Shown one piece after another: positions 58,501 through 64,000 of a stretch of 64,000 nt of DNA. Within the stretch, counting starts at the first letter, position 1. The number at the start of each line of letters is the position of its first letter. Location of the stretch: contig CP136069.1 in the NCBI GenBank assembly GCA_032622095.1, positions 46,228,194 through 46,292,193 on the forward strand, read 5' to 3'. Origin of the DNA: Siphonodentalium dalli. Lineage: Eukaryota; Mollusca; Scaphopoda; Gadilida; Siphonodentaliidae. The notes beneath the pieces were generated by a model. That model saw only the letters and a program-made list of their open reading frames with translations. It was not told the DNA's origin and made no database searches. A program made the position numbers and the translations under genes.

Positions 58501-60129
58501 AATGTCACCCCCATTTTACACATAACCCTTCTACATATTTACCACAATTCTACTTTTACCCTTACCCAATATAACCCCCTCCCTTCCGAACTTCTTAGCT
58601 ATCCTCACTCCCTTTTACTCTATGCATCATTCATGTTCTTTGCCCTATGTCCCTGTCATTTCCTATAAGTTTACACCATTTTGCATGTGTTCTCCTTTTT
58701 ACTACTGTATCCTTAATACACAAACCACCAAGTTCATACACATATATGTAATACTTTCCATTCATTCTCTGCTTTATGTTTACTCTTTTGTCGCGTTACA
58801 TCCCCTATGTTTTCGATCAACTGCTTACACCTAAATTATATATATATATATATATATGTCCCCTTTTACCCATCGCTTCTCCTCTCCAACCCCAGTTCAT
58901 ATGATTTAGTTATACTTTTACCCATATGGCCCTCTTTTCTCACTCCCTCTACCTGGTGCCATTTTATTTTCTATACCATTTAAGCCCCTTGCCGGCTCTT
59001 ACCCTCTAATTACTGTCTGCAATCATGGTTACCCCTCTCCTTCCAAAGCAAAACCCCCACATTTCATATGATTTAGGTATATACTCAATGATTATTCTTA
59101 TCTCATCTACTTTAATTATGTACATGTTCCCCAACCCAGCTCTCTGCTATACACCTCTATGTATTTTACCCTATACCCCATTTACCTTTCTCCACATAAA
59201 CACCTTTCATTCTTTTTTACCTTCCCCTTTTGTACCTCTAAACACTTTGTTCTTCCCACAACAATCCCAATGTTTTCCTAGGAAAGTAAAGCTTACTACT
59301 CAATGTTTTCTCCAAATTATACCCTTCTGCACCCATTTACTTGCCTCTCACTCTCCCCATCGCCTTCCCCATTTTACACATGTATAAACCTCTGTTGAGT
59401 GGCTTTTGTTAGCCTCCTATACTCTTCGCTATACACCTATATACACTCTCCCAATGCCCCTTTACCCTTTTCCCATAAGCACCTTTCATGCTTTTAATGT
59501 CTCCCTTTTCCATTTTATAGACCTCTTATTTTACCTCTGTTCTACCCACAACAATCCCAATGTTTTCCTAGGAAAGTAAGGCTTACACCTCAATGTTGTC
59601 TCCAAATTATACCCTTCTGCCCCAATTTCTTGCCTCTCGCTCTCCCCCTCTCCTTCCCCTTTTTGCACCATCTACATGTATAAACCTATATTGAGTGGCT
59701 TTTCTTAGCCTCCTATACTCTTCGATATACACCTCTGTACACTCTCCCACTGCCCCCCTTTACCCTTTTTCCCATAAGCACCTTTCATGTCTCCCTTTTC
59801 CATTTTATACAACTCTTATTTTACCTCTGTTCTACCCACAACAATCACAATGTTTTCCTAGGAAAGTAAGGCTTACACCTCAATGTTTTCTCCAAATTAT
59901 ACCCTTCTCCCACAATTTCTTGCCTCTCGCTCTCCCCATCTCCTTCCCCTTTTTGCACCATCTAAATATATTAAAAACCATGAACAGTGTACACTACCTA
60001 ATCCATTATCATCTCCAATTAATACATGGTCATATCATCCCATCCCCATTTCTCACACTCCATTACCCATCATACTGTGTCGTTTCCCCCATCCATTTAA
60101 TCTGCCTTATACTTTTCTTCTATGACATG
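58501..60129 (+). other. Palindrome spacer, C-rich and G-poor
   Basis: The 1,629 bp between the arms have a striking base skew: long stretches of C and T with very few G on this strand ('ccccctcccttccgaacttc', 'tttacccttttcccataagc'). The stop-poor frames (59025-59387, 59695-60138) follow from the composition and include low-complexity peptides, so I do not call genes. A TA run lies at 58,838-58,857. Confidence 0.9.
59138..59972 (+). repeat. 290-bp tandem repeats inside the spacer
   Basis: 'cccacaacaatcccaatg' with 'ttttcctaggaaagtaa' begins at 59,255, 59,545 and 59,835, exactly 290 bp apart. Nearly three units, pyrimidine-rich, with one small palindrome (ttttcctaggaaa) per unit. Confidence 0.9.
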
Positions 60130-61429
60130 TTTTCGTGACGCGCGATCGCTCCCCTTAACCCCGCCCCTTTTAAAACGGGGGGAGAGGGAGGGGGTCGGTC
60201 TGCGCTTTTTTTAGCCTCGAAAAGAACGATAACTCTGTAACATACCGCTACATCGTATAAGATCGCTTCTGTGTGAGTGGTGAAACTGTATCATAACGCT
60301 TCTGTGTGTGAAAATGCTGTCAACCAAACTTATTATTTAGTTTAAAATTCTTTTGTATATTAGTTTAGTTTCAAATTCGCGTTTAAAAAAGTAGTCATTT
60401 CGCGTTGTTGTACTATGTCAAATAGCCCTTTTTTTATTCGCCAAATATAGTCATAATAGCGCTTAAAATGTTTGTCAATTAGGGCTTTTTGTAACTGCGT
60501 ATTACGCGTTTATAAAATGACACGTTTCATAACAGGAAATTAACCATAAACAATGAAATTTTAAGTAAAAAATGTATACTTTTTACTATTTTGAACGCTG
60601 CGTTTCTATACATTTGCTGACATTACATTAAAGGATACACATATGTATTTACTCTAAATATGAACATTTGTCTGTGTATTTTACTAATATTGTATGGACA
60701 TACTGAGATAACACCTCATCGACCCATATAATGGCTCATATCATATGTGTAACTTCATTTGAGCGCACTTCGCCGTTGAGGTAGGTCCAGATTCAGCTAC
60801 GATATGATCTCATATAACAGGTATAAATAGTTGGCTGAAAATGGCTGACATTATGACTAGTCATTTAATGACATATTGATTTGTACAAAACACTGCGTAT
60901 CTTAAAGAGCATCTGTATACTTTAAAATATTCTCACATATATGTAAAGCGTGGGCACAAAATCAGACTTGTGCACACTTGAACACGTTACCATCTGCATA
61001 TAATGGCATATTGGTAAGACACACCACCATAGAGCCGCACTTATGTAGAAATGGTTTAGTTAACTATAGTATAGATCGTTTATACGTAGTTTACCAGTGA
61101 AAGGGGGACTTGTTCCAAGTCTTAACGCACAAAATATGTACTATACTTTAAGAAATATGGACGTATACATAAACCATACACGCACTCGCGTACTTTGAAC
61201 ACATTGCCTTCGTGTATACGAGGCTACACCAGATCACAATAGACAGAACTATTACGAATGCATGAGTTGTCACGCTTGTTTAGTATACACGGATGCAATA
61301 AGCTCACCACTAAAGCTATATGACGCTATACAGACGATTTCAGACTACATTTCTACCAATATTACTACTAAAATGAACGAAAATAATAGAGAAATGACTT
61401 ATTAAAGAATACATTGAATACATGTGTAT

Positions 61430-62235
61430 ACACCTTTTGCGAGACCGTCACTTGGTACACGGTTCATCTGTATAACAGACTCTTTACAGGAGTCAAAATA
61501 CATATAATTTATGAAAAGAATACATCGTATACGCTCTTTATTTTGCTCCATGTAATGGAGATTTTAGAGTAATACTATGAATGAACAAGTATACGTCAAG
61601 CAAATACACGCGTCCACATAGTAGGTCTGTTCCACACCAAAGTTTGACGCCTCTGTATTAACAGAGAGCTTGGATTATATACGAATGAATTGCAAAAAAA
61701 ATATGTGATATACACATGCTTTCACATAGTAGACCTATCGTGAGACTGTCACGTTGTACATAGTTACTCTGTATAACAGACTATATTTATGGGAGTTACA
61801 ATGCATATAATTGATGGAAAGAAATCACTAAGTATTTTTACACCAGTCTACGTCATACACGCTCTTTATTTTGCTCCATGTAATGGAGATTTCAGAGTAA
61901 TAATATGAATGACCTAGTATACATCGAGTAAATACACGCATTCACATAGTAGGTCTTTTCCACACCAACGGTTTGATGCCTGTGTATTAACAGAGAGGTT
62001 GGATTACGTACGAATGAACGGTAAAAAGAATATGTGATATGCACATGTTTTCACATAGTATGCCTATCGTGAGACTGCCACGTGGTACATGTTTACTCTG
62101 TATAACAGACTATATTTATAGGAGTTACAATACATATAATTGATGAAAAGAAATCACTAAGTATTTATACACCAGTCTACATCATATACGCTCTTTATTT
62201 TGCTCCATGTAATGGAGATTTTAGAGTAACAATAT
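61430..62235 (+). repeat. 328-bp tandem repeats in the right arm
   Basis: Mirror of 56,395-57,200; ACGCTCTTTA at 61,531, 61,859 and 62,188, each followed by 'ttttgctccatgtaatggag'. Confidence 0.85.
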
Positions 62236-62320
62236 GAAATATGACTAGTATACATCAAGTTGTTGAACGGTTGTTATCATACCGCTTGCCCGTGTATAGT
62301 TAAATTGAACGGCGGATTTT

Positions 62321-62340
62321 GATTGGTTATTATAAATAGT
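62321..62340 (+). promoter_or_regulatory. TATA/CCAAT-like promoter of the right gene
   Basis: 'gattggttattataaatagt': an inverse CCAAT box next to TATAAATAG, 167-186 bp before the ATG at 62,507. The close spacing is unusual for separate boxes but both fit consensus. No initiator was identified. Confidence 0.5.
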
Positions 62341-62506
62341 ACAATAAGTAATAAATACTTTTCCGATCGTCATTAAAGTGCGAACGCTATGTATAGTATG
62401 AACCACCATTTGTATAATAATGGTGTTAATTTTGTGAGAAACTCACGTTCAATACCCCGTGTTGTAGTGGATTACCTCGAATAAACAGAGTGTTTCGTAA
62501 GGACTT

Positions 62507-63112
62507 ATGGAGGTAATTGATATGTTACCAGCAGAAATACGTCAGAAAGTGTATAAAGCTTTAGTTAACTCATCAACACTACGTGAAGAAATCAAGAATG
62601 AATTACAGCAAACTTGGTTTCGAAGGGAAGAGAAGCTAATAATAAAGTTAATTTTAGAAGGACATTTTGTTGATGGTAGAGAGAGATTGGAATCTTTACT
62701 GGAGAGAACAGAATTTGAAACAGATTTCTTACTAGATATTGTGGATCAACTGTTCTCTGACTGTTGGCTAATTAGAGGTATTGCTAAAAATAACGACATA
62801 CGTTGGATTCGTGAACTTGTTGGAGATAACTTTGTTCGAATTTCTGTTTACAATGACGTGTTTTTCAATGAAAGAAGTCGGATATTCGAAGAAGAAACAT
62901 CAATATGCGGTTACATCATTCTCCCAGAACCTTGTGATATTTTCACGATTGAAAAGATGTTTAATGAACAACTAGTATTGGATTACATTGTAAACACAAC
63001 TAAAACTATTTCAGAACTAGACAGTGAACTCATTTGGACCTTGGGAATAATCAGGACTTATGGTGATTATACACTGAAAACTAAAAAGCTTGGTTCTGAA
63101 CCACAGACCTAA
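62507..63112 (+). CDS. P-loop-less dNMP kinase/PMVK-like protein, right copy
   Basis: 201 codons, identical to the left-arm protein except D144 for E144. The same reading of the family applies: residues 85-112 carry the WLI...NDI-W-IRE...VRI layout of dNMP kinase/phosphomevalonate kinase relatives, and there is no N-terminal nucleotide-binding P-loop. Start: ATG at 62,507 with an in-frame TAA at 62,498-62,500. Many acidic and hydrophobic residues; no signal peptide or membrane segment; a soluble protein is likely. It lies downstream of a TATA-like promoter and upstream of AATAAA, so it can be a complete single-exon gene. An unseen 5' exon supplying a P-loop is possible but would need an acceptor between the TAA and the ATG. 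Confidence 0.6.
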   Translation: MEVIDMLPAEIRQKVYKALVNSSTLREEIKNELQQTWFRREEKLIIKLILEGHFVDGRERLESLLERTEFETDFLLDIVDQLFSDCWLIRGIAKNNDIRWIRELVGDNFVRISVYNDVFFNERSRIFEEETSICGYIILPEPCDIFTIEKMFNEQLVLDYIVNTTKTISELDSELIWTLGIIRTYGDYTLKTKKLGSEPQT

Positions 63113-63249
63113 CTCAGTGATCACTGACGAGTACCACTTGCAACCGTAGGCATCGCTTACCTGTGTTTGCTGAACATACTGCTACATACTAGAAATAGGT
63201 TACACAGATTGAGACAGCAAAACCTGTTATGTGTGTTAAGTGATCAAAT

Positions 63250-63255
63250 AATAAA
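63250..63255 (+). terminator. Polyadenylation signal, right gene copy
   Basis: AATAAA 137 bp past the stop codon at 63,112, within 'caaataataaagtataa'. Confidence 0.55.
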
Positions 63256-64000
63256 GTATAATTTACCTCAGTTCTTTCTTCTTTAGTCGTGGATGTACCC
63301 CATATGCTAAAAATAACTCACCATCGGGAATATTGGCCTTCGGTGATTTCACCTCCCACTAGTTTTTTGTTTTATATGAAACACAGTGGTGCATATGACC
63401 ATGCCCAACAAAAATATATTCAATATTGGTTGCCGATTAAAAATCCTTGAAATATACCTTTGATACATCAGGGTGCTTCTTTACCTCAATGTGTCTAGTC
63501 AATTACGCAAACAGTGTGTATCGTCCCTACTAGCTTTCTCTGTGCAGATGGTTATGATTGGCATTCCGATAAATTACATCGGAATGGTTTGGATTCGTAC
63601 CCGTATGCCAATTCAAAACTCATTAAGAGCGCGCTCATGAAGGTGTATAACTTTAATACTTCATGTCTATAGGCTAGTAACGGGAACCCATTGCGACCAG
63701 TGCATGTATATCGTATATATATATATTGATGTATAGGCAGTGGGTCTACGTAGCTCTCTAGATTTCTCTACCATTACCATAGCTATCATATACACACGCG
63801 TTCGAGTATGAACGATGGTCGGTTAGAACCTATGACCTAAAAAAGGGCCTGGGGACCGATCATATTCAAGTTACTTATAATTTACATTTGAAGCATAGTT
63901 TCAATGGGTTTATAACTTGAACGGTAAGTGGCCATATATAGCTAATACGACTGACTTAGACCATATTTTGACATTCTAAATGATACAAATGCTTACATAT

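Larger units (their letters stand above)
60130..64000 (+). repeat. Giant palindrome, right arm (runs off the window)
   Basis: Reverse complement of 54,629-58,500. It contains the right gene copy, the mirrored 328-bp array (about 61,430-62,235) and the GC-rich inner edge. The outer limit is not in this window. Confidence 0.97.

Noticed and set aside
59025-60138. Plus-strand ORFs of 120, 147 and 80 codons in the palindrome spacer
   Set aside because: Low-complexity frames created by G-poor, pyrimidine-rich DNA. Two overlap each other, and the 290-bp repeat gives them similar pieces.
54629-64000. Palindrome as an integrated herpes-like or Polinton-like virus
   Set aside because: Long inverted repeats would fit, but no capsid, polymerase, integrase or protease gene is visible here, so I keep it only as a possibility.

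Overview
This is AT-rich animal nuclear DNA. It has single-exon and spliced-looking gene signals, polyadenylation signals, satellites and many non-autonomous transposons, and no bacterial-style operons. The single-exon rhodopsin-class GPCR, the LINE-type ORF1 and the density of palindromic miniature elements fit an invertebrate, most likely a lophotrochozoan (mollusc or annelid). That placement is inference; no species was identified.

Regions. 1-18,300: degenerate repeats, RTE-like 3' fragments, several fold-back (hairpin) elements and TIR-bearing MITEs, with no gene recognised. 18,343-21,095: about ten copies of a 269-bp satellite. 22,390-23,010: a GC-rich minisatellite of about 42 bp. 23,600-26,750: paired dispersed repeats with G/C homopolymers and a 1.17-kb TIR element. 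28,430-33,560: a compound duplication, with two nearly identical direct 1.6-kb copies and one inverted partial copy. 34,919-35,860: a LINE-like ORF1 with 3' tail. 36,082-41,331: two nearly identical 2.62-kb head-to-tail units joined at TTAA. 41,551-42,648: an intact GPCR gene whose last codons and stop are the first unit of an 83-bp tandem array, followed by a 43-bp satellite split by a piggyBac-like MITE. 44,300-52,900: mostly repeats and unassigned DNA. 52,900-54,450: related short repeats, including a 135-bp tandem array. 54,629-64,000: a giant, nearly perfect palindrome, with arms of at least 3.87 kb around a C-rich, G-poor spacer of 1.63 kb. Each arm carries one copy of an intact 201-codon gene.

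Only three coding types look real: the GPCR, the retroelement ORF1 and the palindrome gene pair. The palindrome gene is the most unusual object. Its middle resembles the dNMP kinase/phosphomevalonate kinase family, but it has no P-loop. The two copies face away from the spacer, each with a TATA/CCAAT-like promoter and an AATAAA signal. A second theme is a set of TTAA-flanked non-autonomous elements, many built from strong hairpins, and a 10-mer (TAAAGAGCGT) found 16 times on the two strands, repeatedly inside or near such elements.
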